Shown here piece after piece: positions 1-7,787 of a DNA stretch of 64,000 nt. The stretch is from Alkalihalobacillus sp. TS-13 (GTDB lineage: Bacteria; Bacillota; Bacilli; Bacillales; Fictibacillaceae), in the NCBI RefSeq assembly GCF_019720915.1, contig NZ_JAHKSI010000001.1, positions 372,001 to 436,000 on the forward strand, given 5' to 3'. Each line of letters starts with the position of its first letter. Position 1 is the stretch's first letter. The notes under the pieces are model-generated. The model was not told where the DNA came from and searched no databases. It saw only the letters and a list, made by a program, of their open reading frames with translations. The translations under genes and the position numbers were made by a program.

Positions 1-276
1 CAATTGTACAAAGAACTTTTCTCCTTCCAAAAAACGTTCCTACGCTATATGCCTTTCATTGCGTATGGGAATACGTGGGGTTTGCCATCATTGATTGTCC
101 CGGTCGGTGAAAGTTCGAAAGGCATGCCAATTTCGGTGCAGGTGATGAGTCGTGTTGGAAATGAAACTGCATTATTTGAATTTGGAGAGTTGCTTGAACA
201 GCGGTATCGAGGTTATGTCCGTTGTAACAAACATGATGCTGTGAAAAAGGAAGAGGCCGCTGCTTATCTTGCATAA
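1..276 (+). CDS. Amidase (AS family), C-terminal part only
   Basis: The reading frame is open from the left edge, so only the last ~91 codons are present. The stretch TWGLPSLIVPVGESSKGMPISVQVM is the usual C-terminal part of amidase-signature hydrolases, where a Pro-rich strand precedes the 'G(M/L)PI..Q' motif. The catalytic Ser-cisSer-Lys region would lie upstream, outside the window. Family members hydrolyse amide bonds in the cytosol; the substrate cannot be told from this fragment. It could equally be a GatA-like protein, but nothing nearby suggests an amidotransferase operon. It ends 84 bp before a convergent gene. Confidence 0.8.
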   Translation, partial: QLYKELFSFQKTFLRYMPFIAYGNTWGLPSLIVPVGESSKGMPISVQVMSRVGNETALFEFGELLEQRYRGYVRCNKHDAVKKEEAAAYLA

Positions 277-359
277 AAAAACTGACCCTTTTTTCGTCGT
301 ACCGCTCTTAGTAGAGTACCGTACAATATTGGATCAGCTTTCATTTCCGTATTGTGGAT

Positions 360-920
360 TTAAGGCAGCATCAAAATCTCTTTACATCGATTGATGGAGG
401 CTTCAGTCGATCTGACAAGGCTGTAGTCTCCTTTTTCTTTGCGGATTTTCAGTGCTACTTGAAAGAGGGAGTAGGCTGCTTCGAATTCACCCTCATCGTA
501 TTTACATTTGCCATAGTGTTGATATAGAAAGTCTTTATATAGTTCGTACCGGGAATGATCATGGACCTTTTTTATCAATTCATTAAAGAGCTTGTTCGCT
601 TTGTTGAATTCCTTTTGCCATTGATATGTATGAGCAAGTCTCAATTGGTTGATGAATACCGAAGATAGATTTTCCTTTAGGATATGTAGGTTGATAGCCT
701 TTTGTAAAAACCGTTCACTGTCATCAAGCTCACCGATGATCCGCGAGTATACCCCTATTTCCCCATATATTTTTGCTTCCACATCAGGGTCTTCAACTGA
801 TTCAAGCTGTTCGATCATATGGTGCACGCCACATTTCATATCCTCGAAATCCACTGGTTTTTCTCGTAAATCCTTATCAAATGTGAATTCCATATTAAAA
901 GGTATGCTATTGTTGTCCAT
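360..920 (-). CDS. TPR-like helical repeat protein
   Basis: A protein of 186 residues, all predicted helical, with tetratricopeptide-like spacing of small and aromatic residues (IYGEIGVYSRIIGELDDSERFL, then LRLAHTYQWQKEFNKANKLF, then YGKCKYDEGEFEAAYSLF), giving about three degenerate repeats of roughly 40 residues. No catalytic motif is visible, so a protein-binding role is inferred. I chose the ATG at 920 (MDNNSIPF) because GGGAG precedes it at good spacing; an in-frame start at 950 has no such site. It lies 40 bp downstream of the N-acetyltransferase gene on the same strand and is probably co-transcribed with it. Confidence 0.7.
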   Translation of the reverse strand: MDNNSIPFNMEFTFDKDLREKPVDFEDMKCGVHHMIEQLESVEDPDVEAKIYGEIGVYSRIIGELDDSERFLQKAINLHILKENLSSVFINQLRLAHTYQWQKEFNKANKLFNELIKKVHDHSRYELYKDFLYQHYGKCKYDEGEFEAAYSLFQVALKIRKEKGDYSLVRSTEASINRCKEILMLP

Positions 921-960
921 CTGACGTTCTCCCTTCGTACGTATCTTCATGGACGTCGTT

Positions 961-1797
961 TCAATCTTTAAATATTTTCACACCCCGTTTTTCTAAAAAG
1001 GCTGCAGCACCTAGTGAAGCTTCCTCTTCAATACCGAATACCTGATATACATTCGCGGCCCAGCTTTTGCGATCGGTGAATTTCGATACTTCTTTCGTAT
1101 ATTCATTCTTTCTGGTGATGGTTTCATTGTTCAAATAATAGCAATACCTCGGTTTGAAGATGGTGGCGCTCAATCTCCTCATTACGATGTTATCGGATTC
1201 ATCCAAATGGGAATGCTCGATATCTGTTGCAAAATCTTCGAGGGTAAGGGGACTCCAATCGATTTCTTTTTTTACGAATGATTTTCCGTCAGCATGCCTG
1301 TCAATTTCAAAAAGGGATGGGGATATCTTTCTTATAAAAATTTCTTCTCCAAGTTTCTTAATCCGTAAGTGTCCTTCTTCAGGCAACAGAACAGGAGAGA
1401 AGAGCGGGGCGCCATAGCCAACATCGACATAATAGTGTTCCTGTTCGTAGTGGATCATGATCGCCACATGTCCGGAGCGGACGCGAACGAGCGAGGCATT
1501 GTATCCGATTGCGTTGAGAAGTTTTGCAAAATGGATGTTCAATGGATAGCAAGTTCCTCCCCAGCCCATATTGGCACAGCGATTGATGAATTCCTCTGTA
1601 TCATATATGTACCGCATACATACATCATCCTGGACGTAATGATACTTGCTGAAATTTTCGTATGGAATCGTATGTAAATGAGCCCTAATCAACGCCCGCA
1701 AATAATGTAAATCTTTTTGAGAAGCTTCTTTTACCTTTAAAATGTCCAAGTATTTTCTTGTCGTTCCTATTGAAAGGGGATGTTGAGACGTTTTCAC
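961..1797 (-). CDS. Arylamine N-acetyltransferase
   Basis: A 278-residue NAT-family enzyme that moves acetyl from acetyl-CoA to arylamines or hydrazines through a cysteine. The Cys-His-Asp triad is readable: C83 in WGGTCYPLN, H110 in RSGHVAIM and D125 in YYVDVGYG. The family signature IPYENFS is at 44-50. Length is typical (270-290). The start is a GTG preceded by GGAGG. Bacillus NATs are implicated in detoxifying aromatic amines; the natural substrate here is unknown. It precedes the TPR gene and follows the SRPBCC gene, from which it is separated by a terminator. Confidence 0.9.
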   Translation of the reverse strand: MKTSQHPLSIGTTRKYLDILKVKEASQKDLHYLRALIRAHLHTIPYENFSKYHYVQDDVCMRYIYDTEEFINRCANMGWGGTCYPLNIHFAKLLNAIGYNASLVRVRSGHVAIMIHYEQEHYYVDVGYGAPLFSPVLLPEEGHLRIKKLGEEIFIRKISPSLFEIDRHADGKSFVKKEIDWSPLTLEDFATDIEHSHLDESDNIVMRRLSATIFKPRYCYYLNNETITRKNEYTKEVSKFTDRKSWAANVYQVFGIEEEASLGAAAFLEKRGVKIFKD

Positions 1798-1833
1798 GAC
1801 AACCTCCTTAATGTGCGTGATCTTGATGTTAAA

Positions 1834-1860
1834 GAAAAAAACTGTTGAGAGATCAACAGC
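1834..1860 (-). terminator. Rho-independent terminator after the SRPBCC gene
   Basis: On the minus strand CTGTTGA-TCTC-TCAACAG is followed by seven T. It starts immediately after the SRPBCC stop codon and separates that gene from the N-acetyltransferase. Confidence 0.85.
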
Positions 1861-1861
1861 T

Positions 1862-2320
1862 TTACACCGTTACCTTCGCTTCCGATTCTGCAAGCTTTTT
1901 TAAACTCGTCATTTGTTTGTGAAGAATACGCTTTGTCAACCAACCGAACATGAACCCCATGATTTTAGTGAATGTATTGGCTGTACCCATTTCCGCACGA
2001 TAATCCAGACGGGTCCCTTGTAGGGTTTCGTTAAGTTCATAATTAGCATTCACCGCAAAACTCTGATTGCCGATTTTGACAGCGATCAGATCAGGACGGT
2101 CATAAGCAATCACTTCACCATCATATTCAACCACACGACCGCCTTCTTTGATTTTCTGTTTAAACTTCGTGCCCACAGGATTTTCAGGATCATATAAACC
2201 TGCATAATAGGTTTCCTGCAACCCTTCCATCCAAATCTTTTGTTTTTCATTGTCATTGATACAGTCGAATACAATTTCTTTTGGCGCATGGATGTCAATT
2301 GAATATGTGAAATCGCTCAA
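1862..2320 (-). CDS. SRPBCC (START-like) family protein
   Basis: A 152-residue protein opening with TYSIDIHAPKEIVFDCINDNEKQKIWMEGL, the usual first strand and helices of the SRPBCC/polyketide-cyclase fold, where the pattern 'apk..VF..i.d.e....W' is diagnostic. The middle alternates strands (EYDGEVIAYDRPDLIAVKIG) and the C-terminal helix is KIMGFMFGWLTKRILHKQMTSLKKLAE. Such proteins bind hydrophobic ligands in a cavity; the ligand is not predictable. The start is a TTG at 2320 behind GGGAGGG. The gene appears monocistronic, with its own terminator. Confidence 0.75.
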   Translation of the reverse strand: MSDFTYSIDIHAPKEIVFDCINDNEKQKIWMEGLQETYYAGLYDPENPVGTKFKQKIKEGGRVVEYDGEVIAYDRPDLIAVKIGNQSFAVNANYELNETLQGTRLDYRAEMGTANTFTKIMGFMFGWLTKRILHKQMTSLKKLAESEAKVTV

Positions 2321-2445
2321 AATAAACCCTCCCTTTTTTCCCTTTTCAGTTTATTTCTACAATAATGGAATGAATCCTCTATTGTCCATCTATTTTTATG
2401 AATTGGATTTAAGGGAAAATACGATTAGAGAAAGGGGAGAGCAGC

Positions 2446-3018
2446 TTGAAACCAAAGAGCTACCTTGATCAGTTTTACACCATCGATCAGGAAACTGGGG
2501 ATTATTTTATCGAGATCGCAATCAAGGATTATGATGATATCTTCAATAACTGGGATTCCTCTGTTTATAATTTACGTGATTTGGATTCTAGCTTGAAGAC
2601 ATTTTTGAAGGATTGTTCACAAGACATCGCTCTCAATAAAAGTGTCGTCTTACGGTTTAATATTGAAGATGAACAGAAAGAGCCGATTCTAGAAAAGACT
2701 ATCGTCCAGGGGATCCGTAATTATTTTGATTATAACGATCACATCATGAAAAAGAAGTTGTCGGAACGATGGAGGAAAACCCTGTTGTACGTCTTGATTT
2801 CCGTCCTTTTTACAGCCGCGTCCTTATATTTTAAAAACACGATGCAGTCCGAAGTGGTTGATCAGATCATCCTTCAAGGACTGACAGTGGGAGGATGGGT
2901 TTTTTTATGGGAGGCCTTTTCAATGCTCTTCATCCAAAGCAGCGATCTGTTGAAGAAGCGAAAGCGATATCGTAGATTGTTAGCCGCCCCTATCAAATTC
3001 AGATACAAGTTAAAATAG
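2446..3018 (+). CDS. Hypothetical protein with two membrane segments
   Basis: A 190-residue protein I do not recognise. Residues 1-105 are soluble and acidic with many Asp/Asn/Tyr (YDDIFNNWDSSVYNLRDLDSSL). Two hydrophobic segments follow at about 109-130 (LLYVLISVLFTAASLYF) and 143-166 (ILQGLTVGGWVFLWEAFSML), and the C-terminus is strongly basic (KKRKRYRRLLAAPIKFRYK), so both ends probably face the cytosol. The start is TTG at 2446 behind GGGGAG. The gene stands alone, divergent from the SRPBCC gene and 71 bp ahead of the GNAT gene. Confidence 0.6.
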   Translation: MKPKSYLDQFYTIDQETGDYFIEIAIKDYDDIFNNWDSSVYNLRDLDSSLKTFLKDCSQDIALNKSVVLRFNIEDEQKEPILEKTIVQGIRNYFDYNDHIMKKKLSERWRKTLLYVLISVLFTAASLYFKNTMQSEVVDQIILQGLTVGGWVFLWEAFSMLFIQSSDLLKKRKRYRRLLAAPIKFRYKLK

Positions 3019-3089
3019 AAGTATCCAACATTATACAGCGTTCGGTATAATAGTAGTATCTGACAGTCGTTGAAGGGGAAGGGATCACT

Positions 3090-3599
3090 ATGCCGAATAT
3101 CGAAACAGAACGGTTGCGATTGATTGATTTTAAGTTGGAGCTTGTAGATGCGATCGTAACAGATAAAACTAAATTGAAGCCACACTTTGGTCTCGAAGCA
3201 CATGAAGATTGGCCGATGAAGGATTATGCTGAAATTTTACCAATTAAATTAGAACAGCTGAGGGAAAATCCATCAAACGCGGTTTGGAGTGGACTGATTA
3301 TTGAAAAGGAGACGGATCTCATCGTTGGAGATATGGGCTGTAAAGGTGGTCCTGATGCAGATGGGGTTGTCGAAATCGGATACAGCATTGTTCCTGAAAA
3401 ACAAGGACAAGGCTTTGCCACGGAAATGGCGAGCGGTCTCATCCACTGGCTTTTTCAAGAACAAAAAGTGACCCAAGTGAAAGCGGATTGTCTGAAAACG
3501 AATGGTCCATCAATACGGGTGCTAGAAAAAATCGGCATGAAACAAATAGCTGAAGATGACGAATTATATTATTGGTCGATCAAGAATAACAGGTCATAG
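3090..3599 (+). CDS. GNAT acetyltransferase (RimJ/RimL type)
   Basis: A 169-residue GNAT enzyme. It opens with IETERLRLIDF, typical of the RimJ/RimL branch; the acetyl-CoA-binding segment is VEIGYSIVPEKQGQGFATEMASGL, with the Q/R-x-x-G-x-G/A loop read as QGQGFA. The end has the usual SIRVLEKIGMKQ. The acceptor could be a small molecule or a protein N-terminus. The ATG at 3090 has GAAGGGG upstream; a TATAAT lies at 3046-3051 but no good -35 is seen. The small broken zinc-ribbon gene follows 20 bp later. Confidence 0.85.
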   Translation: MPNIETERLRLIDFKLELVDAIVTDKTKLKPHFGLEAHEDWPMKDYAEILPIKLEQLRENPSNAVWSGLIIEKETDLIVGDMGCKGGPDADGVVEIGYSIVPEKQGQGFATEMASGLIHWLFQEQKVTQVKADCLKTNGPSIRVLEKIGMKQIAEDDELYYWSIKNNRS

Positions 3600-3619
3600 G
3601 AAAATGCGAGGTGTGGGGG

Positions 3620-3739
3620 ATGTTTGAATATATCTGTGAGAAATGTGAGTGAATCGAATATGCCATCGAGCTGGAACCGAAAAAAACATGCCCCGAATGC
3701 GGATACTTCATGGAAACGAATGAATGTGAACCAGATTGA
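3620..3739 (+). pseudogene. Small zinc-ribbon protein with an in-frame TGA
   Basis: Forty codons read as MFEYICEKCE, a TGA at 3650-3652, then IEYAIELEPKKTCPECGYFM and nine further codons to the TGA at 3737-3739. Two CxxC pairs (CEKC, CPEC) make a rubredoxin-like or zinc-ribbon knuckle pair. The frame is kept on both sides of the stop and an RBS-like GAGGTGTGG precedes the ATG, so this was or is a gene. The missing residue could have come from CGA or GGA by one change. Sequencing error, recent decay or readthrough cannot be separated from sequence alone. It may be co-transcribed with the GNAT gene and is followed by a terminator. Confidence 0.6.
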
Positions 3740-3754
3740 AAAATGATTGAGCGG

Positions 3755-3778
3755 AAGCCCCTTTTGTGGGCTTTTTTT
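3755..3778 (+). terminator. Rho-independent terminator
   Basis: AAGCCC and GGGCTT arms around a short loop, followed by a T run. It closes the GNAT and zinc-ribbon unit. Confidence 0.75.
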
Positions 3779-3811
3779 GTTTTGGGAGATTATGTGCATT
3801 TGTGTTTGCCG

Positions 3812-3895
3812 TTACGGCCGAAAACAAGGTTCTTACGCCTGAAGTAAGCGGTTTTACGGGCAAAACGACAGGAATCGACCGAATTTGCTCTATCG
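3812..3895 (+). repeat. 21-bp period array, TTACG type
   Basis: TTACG recurs at 3812, 3833 and 3854, exactly 21 bp apart, followed by a fourth degenerate unit at 3875. Units share a TTACG head and a purine-rich tail. The array lies between the terminator at 3755 and the fru operator region. In the plus strand it reads as a seven-residue repeat, but no RBS or conserved start supports translation. Confidence 0.6.
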
Positions 3896-3977
3896 AAATT
3901 AAGGTACAGAGTTTGCGCAACATAAATCTCATGCACAGAGAACCAAAACGTCTCCTCCAAAAGAAAAATGATAGTTT

Positions 3978-4022
3978 GTGAATGAAATTGAGTGAAAATG
4001 ATTGAAATGTGAACGAAAATGA
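3978..4022 (+). promoter_or_regulatory. Direct repeats upstream of fruR, candidate FruR operator
   Basis: Three related 14-mers occur directly upstream of fruR: GTGAATGAAATTGA at 3978, GTGAAAATGATTGA at 3992 and GTGAACGAAAATGA at 4009. DeoR-family sugar-phosphate regulators commonly bind direct repeats, so an autoregulatory operator is inferred. Spacing of 14 and 17 bp is not perfectly regular. No clear -35/-10 pair was found around it. Confidence 0.5.
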
Positions 4023-4051
4023 TTTATCTTAAAACTAAAGGTGGTGTGAAA

Positions 4052-4804
4052 GTGCTTACAACGGAACGGCATGGAATCATTTTAGCGTTATTGAAAAAAC
4101 AAAAGACGGCATCCATACATGATCTCAGTGATCACACTGGTGCTTCTATCTCAACAATCCGTCGCGATCTTGAGAAACTCGAGCAGGATGACAAGCTGAA
4201 ACGCGTTCATGGTGGTGCTTCACATATCCATAACAATTTATATGAACCGAAACTGGCTGAAAAGCAAACTCTCAATGAATCAGCAAAAGCCCTAATAGGC
4301 AAAGCGGCAGCGGATATTGTTGATGATGGGGATTGCATTTTCATTGATGCGGGAACGACAACGAAACAAATCTTAACGCATCTGGAAAATAAAAACGTGG
4401 TAGTAGTGACGAATGCGTTTCATTTTGTCGATCCGCTTATCGAAATCGGAGTTGAAGTCCATCTGACAGGGGGGCGTGTGAAGTCGAAGACCGGAGCCCT
4501 GATCGGCGGCCAGGCAGAGGATACGCTAAAGGCTTTCCGATTCGATAAATGCTTCATCGGAATGAATGGGATCCACTCCAAACACGGGTACACGACACCG
4601 GACCCAGAGGAGGCACGTATCAAACGGCTTGCCCTGGAACTTTCCAAACAACCATATGTGGTTGTGGATGACTCGAAATTCCAAGAGGTATCTTTCTCGA
4701 AAGTTGCGGATACTAAAGCTGCAGCGATCATCACCAATCAACAGGAACATGCGATCTTACGAGAATTACAAAATACAACAACAGTAAAAGTGGTGAAAAA
4801 ATGA
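4052..4804 (+). CDS. fruR: DeoR-family repressor of the fructose operon
   Basis: A 250-residue DeoR-type regulator. The N-terminal winged helix reads HDLSDHTGASISTIRRDLEKLE with the wing VHGGA, and the C-terminal sugar-phosphate-binding domain carries DAGTTTKQI and the DDSKF-Q segment. It should repress fruRKA until fructose 1-phosphate appears. I chose GTG at 4052 because AGGTGGTG precedes it. Its stop overlaps the fruK start as ATGA, so the two are translationally coupled. Identity as FruR is set by the fruK and fruA neighbours. Confidence 0.9.
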   Translation: MLTTERHGIILALLKKQKTASIHDLSDHTGASISTIRRDLEKLEQDDKLKRVHGGASHIHNNLYEPKLAEKQTLNESAKALIGKAAADIVDDGDCIFIDAGTTTKQILTHLENKNVVVVTNAFHFVDPLIEIGVEVHLTGGRVKSKTGALIGGQAEDTLKAFRFDKCFIGMNGIHSKHGYTTPDPEEARIKRLALELSKQPYVVVDDSKFQEVSFSKVADTKAAAIITNQQEHAILRELQNTTTVKVVKK

Positions 4805-5724
4805 TTTATACAGTGACACTCAATCCTTCGTTGGATTATATCGTAGGACTTGAAGATTTAGAGTTGGGGAAAGTTAACAGAAGCGAAAGTACCGCTACCT
4901 TTCCTGGTGGAAAAGGAATCAACGTTTCAAGGGTTCTTAAACGGTTAGGTCAACCATCTTGTGCTCTTGGTTTTACTGGTGGATTTACTGGCGATTTCAT
5001 CAAATCAGCTCTGGAGAAGGAAAAGGTCCAAATGGATTTTGTCCAGGTTGATGAAGACACAAGGATCAATGTGAAGATCAAATCCAGACATGAGACAGAA
5101 ATCAATGGACCATCGCCAGAGATAAAAGCCGAACACCTGGATCTGCTTAAAAATAAATTCAATTCAATCACTCCGGACGATGTTGTCGTGATCGCGGGAA
5201 GCCTGCCTGAGAAATTGGAGCCTTCTTTTTACAGGGAGCTGATCAAACTGCTTCCAGACGGCACAAAGGTGATTGTCGATACGAAAGGCGTTCCGTTGAA
5301 TCAGGCGATTTTAGCAAAACCATTCCTGATCAAACCGAATCATCATGAGCTCGCAGATCTATTCAATGTCGAGATCGAAAACAGTGAGGACGCAGAGGAA
5401 TATGCAAGAAAATTGGTTGATGCGGGAGCGGAAAATGTCCTTGTTTCAATGGCTGGGGATGGTGCACTGCTCGTAACAGCGGACGGAAGCTATCTATGCA
5501 ATGTGCCCAAAGGAACTGTCGTAAATTCCGTTGGTGCAGGTGATTCTGTAGTCGCAGGCTTTGTAGCAAAATATTTGCAAAGCTCAAGTATCATTGAAGC
5601 CTTCGGGTATGGTGTGGCAGCCGGAAGTGCGTCAGCCTTTTCGATGGAATTTTGTACGAAAAACGAAGTAGATGACCTGTTCAGAAGGATTCAAGTCCGG
5701 GAATTCGAAAAAGGAGGAGAATGA
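4801..5724 (+). CDS. fruK: 1-phosphofructokinase
   Basis: A 307-residue PfkB-family kinase converting fructose 1-phosphate to fructose 1,6-bisphosphate. The N-terminus MIYTVTLNPSLDYIV and the GGKGINVSRVLKRLG motif match FruK/LacC enzymes, and the second PfkB signature contains GAGDS with the catalytic Asp at D248. Length is normal. It overlaps fruR by 4 bp and the fruA ATG begins immediately after its stop. It takes its substrate from the FruA permease encoded next. Confidence 0.93.
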   Translation: MIYTVTLNPSLDYIVGLEDLELGKVNRSESTATFPGGKGINVSRVLKRLGQPSCALGFTGGFTGDFIKSALEKEKVQMDFVQVDEDTRINVKIKSRHETEINGPSPEIKAEHLDLLKNKFNSITPDDVVVIAGSLPEKLEPSFYRELIKLLPDGTKVIVDTKGVPLNQAILAKPFLIKPNHHELADLFNVEIENSEDAEEYARKLVDAGAENVLVSMAGDGALLVTADGSYLCNVPKGTVVNSVGAGDSVVAGFVAKYLQSSSIIEAFGYGVAAGSASAFSMEFCTKNEVDDLFRRIQVREFEKGGE

Positions 5725-5725
5725 G

Positions 5726-7594
5726 ATGGCTATTTCTGATTTGCTATCGAAAGTAGTACTGAAACTTGAAGCTGAAAATAAGAACGACGTGATTGATGAG
5801 CTTTCCAGTGCCCTTCATGAAGCTGGTAAAATCTCAAATCTAAATACATTCAAGGAAGCGATTTTAAAAAGGGAAATGGAGAGCACGACCGGTATCGGCG
5901 AAGGGGTAGCGATTCCACACGCAAAAAGCAGTGCGGTCAACGAGCCGAGTATCGTTTTCGGCCGTTCAGATGCTGGCCTGGATTATGAAGCGCTCGATGG
6001 CCAACCTAGTCATCTGTTTTTCATGATTGCTGTTCCAGAGGGTGCCAATAATGAACATTTAAATGCCTTATCAAAATTATCGAGTTACCTGATGGAACCT
6101 GGCTTCAAGGAAACCTTGCTAAAGGCTGAAAAAGAAGAGGATGTCTTCAATGCGTTCAAGGAAAAAGAACAAAGTGAAGGGGATGCTGACACGGAAAAGG
6201 AGGCCAGCACAGAGTCTGTCGATGACACAGTGGTCCGAAAGAAAATCGTCGCTGTAACAGCTTGCCCGACCGGAATCGCCCACACTTTCATGGCTGCTGA
6301 TAACTTGAAAGCGAAAGCGAAAGAATTAGGTTATGACATCAAAGTGCAGACGAACGGTTCTGGCGGAGTGAAGAACGAACTGACGAAAAAAGATATCGAA
6401 GAAGCAGATGGCGTCATTGTAGCTGCGAGTACGAAGGTCGATCTTGAACCATTCGCAGGGAAGCCGCTCGTTCAAGCACCAGTCACTGATGGAATCCGTG
6501 AACCGGAGCGCTTGTTGAAAAAAGCTGCTGAAGGCGACGCATCCATTTATCAAGGAGATTCTTCTTCAAACCAAGAAGCGAAGGATTCTGGAGGCTCCAA
6601 AGGGAGAACTGGCTTTTACAAGCACTTGATGAACGGTGTTTCCAACATGCTGCCGCTTGTTGTCGGAGGCGGAATATTGATTGCGCTTTCATTCATGATT
6701 GATATTGACGGGAACAATCCTATCGCAAAATTGTTCATGACAATTGGAGGGGATAATGCATTCTTCCTGTTAGTTCCAGTCCTTTCTGGATTCATTGCAA
6801 TGAGTATTGCCGATCGTCCCGGCTTAGCTCCTGGTCTGGTCGGTGGACTGATGGCAGCCAATGGAGGTGCTGGTTTCCTCGGTGGGTTGATTTCGGGATT
6901 CCTTGCTGGTTATGCAGTTGTATTGTTGAAAAAGCTGTTCCGTAACCTGCCTCAATCCCTTGAAGGCTTGAAGCCGGTTTTGCTCTATCCGTTATTCGGT
7001 ATATTGATCACAGGAGTAGTGATGAACTTACTAATAGGTCCGCTTGGTGGGTTCAATGAATGGTTGAAGGATGCACTCAGCAGTTTAGGAACAGGAAATG
7101 CCGTCCTACTCGGCATCATCATTGGCGGGATGATGGCAATTGATATGGGAGGTCCGATCAATAAGGCGGCCTACACGTTTGGAATTGCACTCGTTGAAGC
7201 AGGGACATATGGACCGATGGCTGCAATCATGGCAGGTGGGATGGTCCCTCCACTCGGGATGGCAATTGCGACCACAATTTTCAAAAGCCGCTTCAACAAA
7301 CAAGAGCGTGAGGCAGGAAAAACGGCGTATATTCTCGGAGCTTCATTCATTACAGAAGCTGCGATTCCATTTGCTGCAGCGGATCCTGTGCGGGTGATTT
7401 CAGCTTCGGTTGCTGGATCGGCCTTAGCCGGGGGACTCGCGATGCTTTTCGGAAACGCAACGCCAGCACCACACGGAGGGTTGTTCGTCATCTTAACTGT
7501 AGAGAACGCTATCCTTTATATCATCGCGATTCTAGCAGGAGCGCTGCTAACAGCCTTCTTGACTGGCATTCTGAAAAAATCAAAAACTGTCTAA
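5726..7594 (+). CDS. fruA: PTS fructose transporter subunit IIABC
   Basis: A 622-residue fused permease. EIIA lies at about 1-150 with the phosphorylated histidine H65 in EGVAIPHAKS; a charged linker follows; EIIB lies at about 170-270 with C180 in TACPTGIAHT; EIIC, about 290-620, has many membrane segments and ends in LLTAFLTGILKK. It imports fructose as fructose 1-phosphate using PEP through HPr. I chose the ATG at 5726 (MAISDLLSK) behind GGAGGAG rather than an upstream TTG-type start inside fruK. A terminator follows at 7611. Confidence 0.95.
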   Translation: MAISDLLSKVVLKLEAENKNDVIDELSSALHEAGKISNLNTFKEAILKREMESTTGIGEGVAIPHAKSSAVNEPSIVFGRSDAGLDYEALDGQPSHLFFMIAVPEGANNEHLNALSKLSSYLMEPGFKETLLKAEKEEDVFNAFKEKEQSEGDADTEKEASTESVDDTVVRKKIVAVTACPTGIAHTFMAADNLKAKAKELGYDIKVQTNGSGGVKNELTKKDIEEADGVIVAASTKVDLEPFAGKPLVQAPVTDGIREPERLLKKAAEGDASIYQGDSSSNQEAKDSGGSKGRTGFYKHLMNGVSNMLPLVVGGGILIALSFMIDIDGNNPIAKLFMTIGGDNAFFLLVPVLSGFIAMSIADRPGLAPGLVGGLMAANGGAGFLGGLISGFLAGYAVVLLKKLFRNLPQSLEGLKPVLLYPLFGILITGVVMNLLIGPLGGFNEWLKDALSSLGTGNAVLLGIIIGGMMAIDMGGPINKAAYTFGIALVEAGTYGPMAAIMAGGMVPPLGMAIATTIFKSRFNKQEREAGKTAYILGASFITEAAIPFAAADPVRVISASVAGSALAGGLAMLFGNATPAPHGGLFVILTVENAILYIIAILAGALLTAFLTGILKKSKTV

Positions 7595-7610
7595 CGATTC
7601 ATTATGATGT

Positions 7611-7638
7611 GGTGATCCTGTGTGGGGTCACCTTTTTT
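7611..7638 (+). terminator. Terminator of the fru operon
   Basis: GGTGATCC, loop TGTGT, GGGGTCACC (one G-T pair), then six T. It sits 17 bp past the fruA stop. Confidence 0.85.
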
Positions 7639-7640
7639 AT

Positions 7641-7766
7641 CTGGACAAAAGTGGAGGATTTCTGGACAAAAATGCAAATTATCTGGACAAAAATCGAATT
7701 TATCGGGACAAAGATTAAGATTATCTGGTCAAAACTCGAATTTATCTGGACAAAGCCAATTTTGGC
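7641..7766 (+). repeat. 21-bp period array, CTGGACAAAA type, six units
   Basis: CTGGAC or a one-base variant starts at 7641, 7662, 7683, 7704, 7725 and 7746: six units with a period of exactly 21 bp, consensus TTATCTGGACAAAAATCGAA. The array begins directly in the T tail of the fru terminator. Read forward it gives a heptapeptide repeat (SGQK..L), but the frame has no RBS and runs into the opposing gene, so I treat it as non-coding. Confidence 0.85.
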
Positions 7767-7787
7767 GCAAGATAATCTATGAAATTC

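Noticed and set aside
3650-3652. Selenocysteine at the TGA of the zinc-ribbon gene
   Set aside because: No hairpin typical of a SECIS was found right behind the TGA, and these bacteria rarely carry the machinery. A mutation or error is simpler.
3766-3981. A 71-codon plus-strand frame across the TTACG array
   Set aside because: No RBS, starts inside a terminator T run, and the heptad pattern is due to the 21-bp repeat.
7641-7766. CRISPR array
   Set aside because: Units are contiguous with no constant spacers, are too short and degenerate, and no cas gene is present.
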